DNA of 64,000 nt from positions 1,074,391-1,138,390 of the forward strand of contig JACTAT010000039.1 in assembly GCA_014526335.1 (NCBI GenBank). Reading direction: 5' to 3'. Position 1 is the stretch's first letter. Every line of letters starts with the position of its first letter. This DNA is from Chrysaora quinquecirrha. Lineage: Eukaryota; Cnidaria; Scyphozoa; Semaeostomeae; Pelagiidae. A model generated the notes under the pieces. That model did not search any database and was not told the origin of the DNA. It worked only from the letters and a program-made list of their open reading frames with translations. Both the position numbers and the translations under genes were made by a program. Below are positions 21,665 through 34,300 of this stretch, in pieces.

Positions 21665-21925
21665 TAGTCTTTGGGTAGTACAAAACTTCAAAATTTCAAG
21701 AAACAGCGGAAACATTTTTTGACATAACTGAAAGCTTTTTTTCGTCTGACACTCCTCAGAGTATAAACGTTAGAAACAGACCGAAACGCTTGAAAAATGT
21801 GGAAACTTTATCCAGATGCGGATCGAATGTTTCTGACGTCTATATTCTATTACTCTGAGGAGTGTCAGACGAAAAAACGTATGTCCAAAATTGTTTCTGG
21901 TGTTTCTTGAAATTAGTAGTTTTTT
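21665..21925. mobile_element. GTCAGACGAAAA-family hairpin element
   Basis: The left arm (AAACAGCGGAAACATTTTTT ... TCGTCTGACACTCCTCAGAG) is mirrored by the right arm (CTCTGAGGAGTGTCAGACGA ... TGTTTCTTGAAATTAGTAGT). The centre has GATGCGGATCGAATG. The most symmetrical copy of the family in the window. No other gene is recognised between 20852 and 22374. Confidence 0.75.
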
Positions 21926-22374
21926 CTCAATTGGCTGTAGAGTATGCTTACTTTCTTCCCATATTTCAAAATGTGTTCATCTCGAAACAATTCTGTTGCT
22001 TTTGAAGAACTTTCTGTTTTGCTTTAGTGCCTTTACTCAGAGCCCGGGACTAAATAATCCAGGATGTTAAACATAATCATTGTTTCGAACTTTGAAACTT
22101 TTGGATCTAATTTTCGGAAATCTTTTGTTATAATATTTTGAAAGAAATATTAGTACTATAAGAACACGCGTTGTTACATTATGTAGACAGATCCGTAAGG
22201 AGTCCATCACTTTTAGTAAATTGTTAATATATTTTGAAACAAGCTTTTTTGTCTGTTAGAAATCAACTCAAGACCCAAATTAAGATAAATATTAGTTTTA
22301 AACGATTAGTCCATTCGAAACAGCCAGTTTAAACTGACAAAATCATAACATTATACCCAGCAAAGACATTTCAG

Positions 22375-25300
22375 CTAGATGCATGAAAAACTAAAGATAG
22401 AATTTTCGCTCGGTTTAGAAATTAGTTTCAATGCGATGAACTGTAGATCCATTACCGTCTTGTCCGTCCAGTGCATCGACCAGGGTGGCTGTAGGGGTGG
22501 CTGGTTCTGCGTCTGATGATGGGGGAGAGAAGCCAGTCCCAAGTGGTCCAACAAAGAGTTGAAGACGGCTGGTGAAATGATGTTCATCGTGCGTTGTCGA
22601 TGGTCCATGCCTGTTTTGAAGGCGTTCACGACACGGATCTACGAATAAAAATTTCTGATTAAATCAACTGCTTGAAATCAACAGTTTTTCATGCAATACA
22701 CGCTTTTTTTTATAAGGAACCTACATGTAGAAGGCCCGAAAATTTAAAGAACTTATACTACTAAAGAGAAAATCATTAAGGAACTTTTGAATGTTGAATA
22801 CTTTTATCACTGCTAATAATCAAGAATTAGAAAGCCCGTTCCATTCATCTGCAGTCGAAAATCACATAAATTGTACGTTAAGCATGTATCCAATGTTTCT
22901 TTGAGTAGTCTCGAGCTTTGCTCACAAGCAAATGTCTCTCTTTTGTTGTTAAGACCACTGTATGTGCACTTAAAATTAAGGAACTATTAAGGAACTTTTG
23001 GAACTACAATTGCCTCAAAAGAGGCCCAAAACAAGGAACTTTAAGAACTAGGCCTTGAGGTAGGTTCCTTATAAAAAAAAGCGTGTAATTGCCATTATAT
23101 TTATAGAATCAATGCGAAAATGCAAGAAATAAGGAGGTGTGGTAATACACGTATTTTTTTATAAGAAACTAAAAAATTGATCCAGTACTGAAATTTTCTT
23201 AAAATTTTCTGATTTTGAGTTCTGAAAGTTTGTTAAGAATTTCTTGAATATCCATAATGGCAACATAGTTATTCTATCTGAATGTTGTTCCAAACCCATT
23301 TATCGACTGTATTTGATTGCATATGGGTGTCCTGTTTGTCACAGTAATGCTTTATTGCAGAAGAACCACGGCAAATAAAAACATTTTGCTGTCTGAGGTG
23401 AAAGGTTTCCTACGAAAATGATTTTCAGTACTGGAGTTTCTTAAATTGTTGGCCACTTAAGAGCCTGAGTTTCTTATAAAAAAATACGTGTACAGGGGAA
23501 GGTCAAAGAGAACACAGATAAAACGAGGCGTGGATTATGGAAGGACCATACGTAGCAAATGTGGTAAGAATCAAATGCAATCACCTGATACTGCAATCTT
23601 GTCAATCCTCTGAGCCACAATACTCTTCCAGAACTTTCCGTTGCAGCTGGAGTGATGCCATCAGTCGATTGTATACCAGTTGTGACACATTTCATTTTTT
23701 TGGTCAAAATCTCCTTTGGTACAGTGATCACAACCTGACCCCATATCAACTCAGTGAAACCAAGGAAGACGCACCACATCCATTGTTCCGCGTCTAAACC
23801 AGTGACGTAAAATGCTCTTCCAGTGAACTCGATCAGAATCACCTGAAACAAAAAGAAATCAACTCAATTCGTAGCTATCTAAATAGATCTGAATAGTGAA
23901 CAGGTTAAAAATATCTAAAGTTATCTGTTCCTGAAAAAAGGCAAGCGATGCAAGCGAGTCCGCTCTGAGGAAAACATGCTTAACAATGCGAAATATTAGT
24001 ATTACTTTACAAATAGGTCTCATAGTTGTCTTTCGTTTTCGCTCCTGCCTGGTTTGTTATTTATCTATCCACCACAGGAGTCCTTTCTGCTATATGCAGC
24101 AGCCAGTGTAGTGGCCTTTTCTTTATGAGTGTGCTAAATTATGTGCCAACATACGAAAGCTTTGTGCGTGACAACCTCTCTACGTGCCGAAGCGCTTTAT
24201 CAAAAATCTGTCTCAAAGTGGAGCAACTCTTTGAGAATTTATATGTCAACCAATGGTCTGACAGGAACTAAGTTTTGCGGCAAAAGATGTCTCTTGATTC
24301 CTCCCGTCAGGAGCTTGCACATACACTTCAAAGGAGTGTCTGGAATCAACCTGGTTGGCCACTCAATCTTAAGGGGCGCCTATTAGAAGGAGGGCGCTTA
24401 TTTGAGGGAATATGAAGTTTTATCCCCCTGATTTAATGTTTGGGACACTGATAGCATCAATTTTGTCAACATTGAGGCCGGGGGGATGCGTCTTTATAGC
24501 AAAAATGCGAACAAATTCGAAGAGTGCCAAACTTCTTGGCAAGGACTGTAGGTATATTGATGAAAATAAGTAATAAGTATCTTTACCTGTACAATAATGG
24601 TACCAATGAGTATTCCAAGGAAAAGTTGATTTCTGAAAATGCCTTCAAAAACATTGCGTTCACCATGGACTTTCCTTGAGTTGATTTCATTGAAAATTTG
24701 CATCATGACAAAAGTGTTGAAAACTATAGTAAGATGTTGTGTTGGTGGTTCACCATGGGCACGACCGAATCCATACTCAATATCAAATAGGATATGACCG
24801 TAGAACGTGAGAATAAACATGACGATCAGTTGATAGATGCCATGGCCTAAAATATGTCGCATCATGGAGAGAGAGATCAGTGGCTTTGTTCTGCCGTATG
24901 GCTTCCTTTCCAACAGGCTGTCTGTTGGCTGTTCTGTGGCTAATGCAAGCGAGGCTAAGGAATCCATAATGAGGTTAACCCACAACAGCTGTGTGGCTGT
25001 AAGAGGAGATTTCTGAAACGAGAAAAACATGTTTCAGATTTAGGTAGAAAACACTTTAAGTAATTACTAGATAGTAATGTCATTAATTAATGTAATCTTA
25101 ATTTAAGCTATGGTAATTAATGAATAGTTAATGATGAAAAGGTCACGCATGGGAGTGAAAATTTTATTTTAAGTAAGAGACTCGTGGTCGAAGCAAAGGA
25201 AGGAACGGAACTAGACTAAAATTGCTATGAACATACCAAAAATGTACCAAAAAGCAGTTTTGTCTCATAATCACAATAAACAATGATTTTTGTCTCTTAA

Positions 25301-28300
25301 CACAATTCTTACCAAACTGATTAGTAATTGATTGGCAAAATTTTACAGCCTTTTTAGGCCACGCAGTTATTGTCACAACACTTGTTTCATTCTTAGGCCC
25401 TCGCTAAACAATCAAACATTATCAGTCAAAATCTGAAATGTGCTTTTCACACAAAACGTCCCACCGTTTGGCAACATCGAGAAACATTGCTCGCTAAACA
25501 GTTTTGCTTGTAGCAAGCACAAAATGTTTAAGTTCCTGCTTCGCAAGGTCTGCTCTTCAACCAATGTTTTGCGATGTAACTAAACAGCCAAACATTAAAG
25601 CTAATCTCAGATTTCTGACCAATAGTGCTTGATATGTTTGAGACTGGTCAGGGCTGTTCATTTCTTGGCTGCGACCAAGAGTCCGTTATTTAAACGACCT
25701 ACACTTTATCATTTACTATATAACATTTATACATTTAAACTCGTTATCAAAAGTAAATTATCAAAGAATGTTAGCAGAGAAACAGAACCAAACAAAAGAT
25801 TTCCCTATCCATCATGCGACATATCTTAGGCAATGATAATGAAATCAAAATGAAGTTTTAATGAATGAGGTCAAGCACGAAAGTGCAAAGATGAAACTAA
25901 ACGTATGGCGTTAAGACCATCAAAAAGGCTGGTCAAAAAAGAATAGATAAGTTGCTAAGCAATTGAAATAGAAGAGATACAAGATTTTGCAAGTTCTGTA
26001 GCAATGCAGTAGAAAATTAAACACAAATTTTATTTTCCTGTAAAAATTAAAATGTTGAAAGTAAAATTTATCCCAGAGGGTAATTCATTGTTCAAAATAC
26101 TAGACGTGGCACCCAGGTTTTCATGCCCATGTCTCCCCATGTCTATTATTAAAATTTGCTACTCGTGTGAACCCATACGAGGACCCATATATAGAAAGAC
26201 AAAGGAACTTTACATTTGCAACCATATCTTAAATATTGTGCCAAGTTTAAGCGCAGTTTAAGAAGGTAAGAACTAAGACAACTCTAAATTTGGCGAAAAG
26301 GCTTTTGAGATAATATACCTAAGACGCATTTAACAGATTTTCACCATTTCGTCGACTCGAAATACAAAATCTTTAGTGGGGTTTACAAAAACAGCCCATG
26401 TTTAACAGTATTATAGATTACAATACATAGATTACAATACTACCTATACTACCCATGTGCAGAGATTCTTTACGATAGACAAACCCTTACAAAGGGAAAT
26501 TGTTACTCAAAAAGTAACCAGTTGGGGCAGCTCGTCTAGTATATTGAACAATGGAAGTATCCCCAGAAATCCTCTTCACAAAGATTGAAAATTGAAAAAA
26601 TGAAGATTGAAATCAATTTCTAACAGATCAACAAAATGTATCTATCGTATGAAACCAGCGAAAATGAAACTTAAAAAAAGAGGAAAGCGGACTTAAAACA
26701 ACTATATATGCTAGGAGATCGAAAGCAGATTAGAAGCAATAATGAATTTTAAAATTTAACACTGTATTCAAGTGAAAAATCAATTTCAGTTAATTAATCT
26801 AGAACTTCTTTATTAATATATACCTCTTACTTTATCATTTAGCCTTTATCATTTGTTTGCCAGCTAGTTTATACTTTATATTTTAGTTTAATTCATAGAC
26901 CATTTTATCATATGATATAGTGTCGAAGTAAAAACATTGTAAAATTTCAAAATTGCGATACGCAGCGGAACATTGTCGGGCATACTTAAAAGCTTCTTTC
27001 GTCTGACACTCTGAGTATAAACGTCAGAGACAGACCGAAACAATTGAAAATGGCGGAATCTAAAAAAATTAAAACTGGCTTTCTACGATGAATTATGTAC
27101 TTAAATATTGTGAATATGGTCTCTGTGGCGCAGTGGTTAGCGTGCTGGACTCACAACGAAAATGCTGTGGGTTCGAGCCACGCTCTATCCACTTGTGATT
27201 GCAGAGATAACAAACTTGGGAAAGTTGTTAACACAAATGTGCCTCTCTCTACCCAGGTGTATAAATGGGTACCTGGTCGGTAGTTATGAGCACCGTGTGT
27301 GGCTGCACCCTGTTATATGCTATATGCATCCAGACCATGGGTAAAGTGTAAAGTCGACTGAGTAGCCCTAGGCTAGTAGTAGACTCAAAAACGGCAACTT
27401 TAACTTTTATATAAACTGTTTATTCTTGTATTTCAATATTGTTTTATGTTTTATTTCAAAATCGCGATTAGATGTGGAAAAATCTACAAAGACGTGACGC
27501 GCTTTTTCTTGCGACCCTTATCGGAGTATATGCATCAGAAATAGGCCCAAACAATTTATAGCAATGGAAAAAGAAGGGACAAAGAAAATAAGGAAGACTA
27601 AGCTCTAGAGCTTCCTACCGTGACGACAATGGCTCCGACAATTGCAGTAATAATGGCGACCAAGTTGACTGTGAGTTGAAACTGAATGAATTTCGAGATG
27701 CTATCGTAGACATTTCTTCCCCATTTCACGGCCTGTACAATGCTGTTGAAATTATCATCAGTAAGAATGATGTCAGAAGCCTCCTTTGCAACGTCTGTTC
27801 CTTGTATACCCTGGAAAATAAAGTTCACGAAAACAATTTAAAATGGAATCTGGGACATGGGACGAATTTGTAAAAAACTGGAAGGAGTTGGAACGCTAGA
27901 TACGGACTGAAACAACTAACTGTGAAAATGGAGGCTTCCACTAAAGATTGGGGATATTGATGAATGATTGATTGACCAATTGATTGATTTTTTCAATGAT
28001 TGACTGACTGATTGATTGCTTGATTGTATAAATGATTGCTTGATTGTTTGATTGATTGACAGACTGATTGATTGAATCATTGATTGACTGATTGATTGCT
28101 TGATTGCTTAAATGATTGCTTGATTGTTTGATTGATTGACAGACTGATTGATTGATTGACTGATTAGTTAATTGACTGATTGATTGACCGCCTGATTGAT
28201 TGATTGATTGCTTGACTGTTTGATTAATTGATATGCACATACACTTGCTATCTTCGCAGGTATGGGTTACTGTGCTCAGCAGAGGGGGGGGGGGCACTGA

Positions 28301-31300
28301 ATCGCCCAGGGCTAATCTAAGCAGCATGGCCCCAGTCCTGCTTCTCTATGTGACCACACCTCGCGGTTACTTCAGAAATAAGATTTTTAAGGGATTTTGC
28401 TAGGGAGTTTTAAGGGATTTTAAGGGAATCAGTTGGGCGTCTTTGATGAAAACAAAAGACTGAGCGAAACGGCCACTATGCGGAAGCCTCTATTATAAAC
28501 CAAAACTCGTATCAAAATAGGCGAATCAGGCAAAAAGAACAGCCTAATGGTAGCACTATGTTTTGAACAAAAATAAGGTCCAAAAAAGTGACTAGGATAT
28601 ACAAATTTCTTGCACGTTCCAAGGCAGATTTGACGCAACAGTATGGTAAAACAGAACGTTAGCCTGTAGTAAAGTTTGGAACAGAACATTTCAAGCACTC
28701 ACCATAGCAAATCCTACATCTGCTTTCTTCAAGGCTGGTCCATCATTTGTTCCATCGCCAGTGACAGCAACGATCTCCCGGGCTTTGCTGATTTTACTAT
28801 CAATAATACCCTTGACAAGTACATATTTGTCTTCGGGAGAAGAACGTGCCAAAACTCGCAATTTTGGCCAAATTTCATCGATCAATTTTTGTTTCACCTA
28901 AAAAAGGGAAACATAACTTATTCTGCTGTGGATATTATAAAAAATATCTCGAAAACATTGAATATGGAAGACTGAAAACCAGTTCCAGGATGCTGGAATA
29001 CAACACCATTCCAGTGCTTTCACTGGAATGCTATTTCAATATTCCAATGTATTCCAGTATTCCCTTCCAGTATTTCACATTCCATGTCTTCAATGTGACC
29101 CTATTATAAACGATATAATAAAGTATAATAATATATAACAAGGGTAAGATAGAGAGGAAGTCTTAAGCATTCAAAACTTAGAAAAAAACAGACATAACTA
29201 GATAGAGTAAAGATGTGATGTGAATACACGGTCAAGAATTTGGGAAATTTTCAAGTCCCCTGATTCGAGGGACTCAATTCACTCTTTGGAATCTCGTACA
29301 CCCTTTGCTGAGATTTCTATCATTTTCATAGAAATCCATTAGAAATCCTTCTGTTTCAACGGAAATCTCATACGCTTTTTCGAGGAGTGAAATGTCCCTC
29401 GATCTTAACCGTTTTTCGACAACCTTATACTGACTACCATAATGGCTTGTTAGAAACAAGGGCTAGTTCTTCACAGATTGATTTAAGCAGGGTTCGAAAA
29501 CTCAGTTTGGAAAGAACAGAACAAACACGTGGAAGGAAAATGATGATTACCGTTTGTTCTTTTCATTATTGTTTTCATATTGTTTTCATCCCCCTCTACT
29601 CTTACCGATTTTCAATTAGTTTTGTAATTAGTTTTCCTCGCGTGTTTCTATATTGTGTAACTTTTTATAGCTTAAATTGACTTGTGTAACTTCATTTGCT
29701 TTTAAATTAAAAAATATAGCTGAATATGAACTAGGATAGTTCGAAACATGTTTTGCCGTTTAAAAATTGTCGTTTTTCTTTTGAAATTCTAAATGATGCA
29801 AATAATGACAAAGTAGAATATAAGTATCATGAGTTTGAAACTTTTAAGTCTCTAGCGTTCAACAATCAGCTGATTGAAAATGATAATTAACAGTGAAACA
29901 TCACAAAACAGAAGCTGGAAGGCTACTATAATCCAAAGAATTAAATAAAGGAACATAACAGTGACATAAGAGCCATCTTGGTGCTGTATTTTTATAACAA
30001 GTACTACGAAGATCAAAGGATTTTAGATAACTGAAAGAAAAAGTTTCAAAAGATGACCATGTTTACCAGCAAGGTGTAAGATTATCATTGGAAAGACTTT
30101 GGACAGATTTAAAGTTTTCAACAACTTTTATGATAACACAAACGAGAGATACTGAGAGCAAAAACAGGACGTTAAAGCTGGTATTTTTTCAAGCGGGTAC
30201 CGCGTTTTAAAAGAATACTGTGATTACGAACGAGTAGAGTATTTGAGAATGCAAGATAAGTCAGACACACCCAGGTATTAAAATAGAAAATTTGATTTCG
30301 GTGAAATGATAAAGCTGCTAATCCAAGAAAAAACAAGTTCGGATTAAGATGAGATTAGGAAACGTAACGTGGTTAGAGCAGCTGATGTTGCTGAGCGGAC
30401 GAGGTATTCGTCAACACAATAGTAATCCTTGTGTCCCCTGACTGATATCCTAGAAAGAATACCCAATACCAGAGATCAGGGACAGCTGAGTTTGCTTGTA
30501 ATTGGAAAGTGGTCCATAACCAGTTAAGGAAATAATCTAACGGTATAAGCAAGAGACAACAACCACAGCAAAAGCAAAGAACTATAACTTAGCATTAGGG
30601 TTTGAAAGATACGAAATCCCACAAATCTTGAGCATTGATTAAAGAAAAGGTTCTTGAGATGAGACACGTAGTAAAAGCCTTCACGCCACAAATACAGGAC
30701 AGACCCTAAGGTCTTGGCCGAGCAGTCAAACATTGTTTGCCGAACATTAGAAATAAAATGCTTAACCATTGCTTGATGAGCAAATTTCAAATGTTTGGCA
30801 AACAATGTTAGATCGTTTGGCCAGGGTCTGAGTTAGAAGTCTCTATATTATACTTGGCTTTTTCTTTAACCTTTTATCACAAGACCCACTCAGATATGCG
30901 AAAAGGAACTCGGAGTACACTTGGAGGTGAAAAAAACATGGGAAAAAGTTTTGCAAATTATTCAATAAAAAATTTTCTAGGACGAACTGCGAGATAAATT
31001 GCATTTCCATCTACGCAATACATTCGTTATCCCATTTGATTTACAATGAGATAAAGCAGCGAAATGAAATGTTAATCAGATTTCGGAAACGGTCAGGATT
31101 AAGAGATGGTTTTGTTCTTTTTAATTTTGCAGAAGAAATCAGACGAATATCCCATTTAGAAATTGGATCAGCATCCAAAATAGCCTTTTAGCTTTATAGC
31201 GAAACAGAAAACTTCAATACCGACAGGATGGACTGACAAGACAAGACCGCTGATCTCTAAAAAGACTGGATAGCGCATCCCATTGTTCAGCGCATGCCTT

Positions 31301-34300
31301 TTTGAAGTTTTGAATCTCCGTCATCTTGGGCCTCCAAGAAGTAGTGGAGTGCCCTCCTTCCAACATAACAGGGCTTTGGATGTGAGTACAGACTTGCCAT
31401 TTCTTTCTTACCTCCTGCAGTAGTCAAAAGATCAGCATTACCTTCGATTCGTCAAAGAAGTTTTACGCTATCAACTGCTACTGCTAGGCCTTTTTGTGGC
31501 CTCCTTGTCTGTCTTCGAGGCTGCGCAAAGAGGATGCGCGTTCTTGGCCTCCTCCATGGCTGCCAAAGACAACTTCACGAAAAACCCTTAGATGCTTGAT
31601 TCAGTCTTTTTAGAGATCAGTGGACAAGACTGACAAGACAGGACATTTTTTCAAACAACGATGGGGGACTGGGACGAGCTATAATAATACAAACTGACTT
31701 ACGTTTCCTTTTTTGTCTTTGATTCTGCGATTGAATTCTTTCCCATCAAGCACAAGGAAATCATCACCTGGTCTCAAAATACCACACTTGGTTGCAATTG
31801 CTCTAGCTGTATTTATGTTATCCCCCGTCACCATACGAACAGTAATGCCTGCTGACTGGCATTTTTCAATAGCAGGGGGTACCTACAAAGGATTAGATAA
31901 GATTAGATATGGTGTAAAATAACTAATCATCACATGGGGTAGATTCGAAACGAACTTATTCTAGCAAATTCGAAAATTGCGCATGCGGAAAGAGACATTC
32001 TGAATTCCGCAAAGCCTCTAATCAACTTTTCAATTTTTGAGGCTCTTTGATGGGGCTAATTCGATGGGGGATAATTTTGATGGGGGGCTAATTCGATGGG
32101 GGATAATTTTGATGAGGGCTAATTTGATAGGTGCTACAGTAATTCGATGGGGGCAAATTGAATGCTTTTTTATGTTGCAATTGAGAATCCCCATTCTTTC
32201 ATTAACAATTGAGAATCTTCCTTTAGAAATGTAGCAGTTGCAAGCGTATGAAAGCACATACCTCTGGTCGAACAGGATCTTCAATGCCGAAAATACCAAT
32301 GCAAGTCAAATCACGAATGATAGCATGCTCGTCTTCCCAATCTGGTTCATCTTTGAAAAACAAGAAGAAATCATTATTAGATTTGTTTGAGAATATGATT
32401 GAAATAGTTATTGGGAAACATAGGTAATAGTTAACTACTGTATTAAATCATTTTAAACGGAATCAAAATATATAGAATGAAAATTGAACACTGTCGGATG
32501 GATCTAAATCTTTCTTCAGCATGGAATTCGAAAAAAAAAACGTTGCAAAATTGCAAGATACAGGAACCCTGAAAATGTTCAGTTAATCCTCACAAAAAAA
32601 CTCCTGAAAAGACATAAATTCATATTCACTATTAATGAAAGATAAGGATCAGACCAGGGACCCAAACACTGAACCTCCTGACAAACAAACACTCAGGATG
32701 AACCTCCTGAAAAGACACAATTCCATATTCGCTATCAATGGGAGATAAAGATTAGCCGGGGGACAGTGTATCAACCTCGACAGGGGGACTCAAATACTTA
32801 ACCCTCTAAAAACAACAAACAACAAACACTCGCACTAAACCCCCAGAAAAAACATAATTTCATGTTCATTATCAATGAGAGGTATGGATCAACGGGGGGG
32901 GACAGCATACCAACCTTGATCAGCTGGGAAATCCTTATATGCAGCACCGATCGTTCGTAGACCATTTGAAGCCATTGGCTCAATGACATCTTTCACCATG
33001 GCCTGTTGATCAGCCTCTCCAAATGACAACGGCGTGTTATCTTTACCAAGAATCGACGAACATTTACTGAGGACCATTTCCGACGCTCCTTTGGTGAATA
33101 ATCTGAATCCCCCTCCTGCTAGCGGTATGACAGTTGACATTGACTTTCTCGTAGAGTTGAATGTATAGACTTTTCTGTATTTCTCAACGGGGATTTCATC
33201 ACGATAGACTTGATAAGTTTCGCCCATTTCAAGGATGAAGGCAAGAAGTGCGCATTCTGTTTTGTTGCCAACGTGTTCTGGTAAAGCGTTTTCCATGTTT
33301 GGAGGCGGAGGCTGAAAGATGAAGCAACCATTCGTGAATTAAATGATGTATATAAGTGCTAAGTGTAAAATGAATTTTTCCACAAGTGGCATACCACAAT
33401 TAATGGAATTTGAACACAAGACTTCATGATCAAAGAGCCAACGACGTTTCCACTGAGCTATAGAGCTCAATAAAATCGCCGAGTAACTCTCCAAGTCATA
33501 CAGCCCAAGACTTTCCTACCGTTTTACTTTTTGGTGTTTCGGCTATGTTGAGCCTTATCAGTACCATACATATACACAAATTTGTCCTGAATGGCGAACA
33601 CAAGGATAGATTTCTCCACAAGTGTAAATGTAAAATGTATAATTTTATAACGTCTTGTTTTGTTTTCATGAAATCTGATATGTTGTTTGACCGAGATCTG
33701 GTTGATAATAGTTGTTGGAGCCTAGCTTCTGCTTTGCTAGTCGTTAGAGCTCTTATAAAACGTTCATGAACCTCCGAAATTTCCGAAGAACTGACAAAAT
33801 TAATCGTAAAAATTTGCAATATGACTACTAAACTTATGTTGAAAATTACAGGTGAAATTTTAGAAAATTTCAAAATTGCGAGAAATAGCGGAAACATCTC
33901 TGGACAGAATTTTTCCCAACTGACCTCCCTCAGAGTATAAACATCAGAAACAGACCAAAACAGTTAACCTCGCAATTAACTAAGGTGGAATTAATAGTCA
34001 ATGCAGATCGAAATGCACCAATCAAAAAGTTAAAGCTTGATTGGTATTTTGTTTTGAACACCGATTAAATTTCCATAATTCTGGAAGGTTGTTACATAAA
34101 TTTCTGTTGATAGTGGTTGATGACAAAACAGTTCCTCTCTACCTTTGAAAATACGCGAAAAATCTACAGGCCTTACCTCAATACGTGACTGAGAATTGCT
34201 GTTCAGTGCAATACTTCGACAAAGCAGATCAACGAATTCAGATGGCAGCATGTCTGATGATGGTGCATATTTGTGATGTTGCTCAAGCAAGTAACTCTCA

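Noticed and set aside
23537..23797. 86-codon plus-strand ORF
   Set aside because: Antisense of PMCA exon 23842-23585.
27941..28327. 128-codon minus-strand ORF rich in SINQS
   Set aside because: Mostly ATTG microsatellite; the non-repeat N-terminus ([13 protein letters not shown]) contains a poly-G run and has no recognised family.
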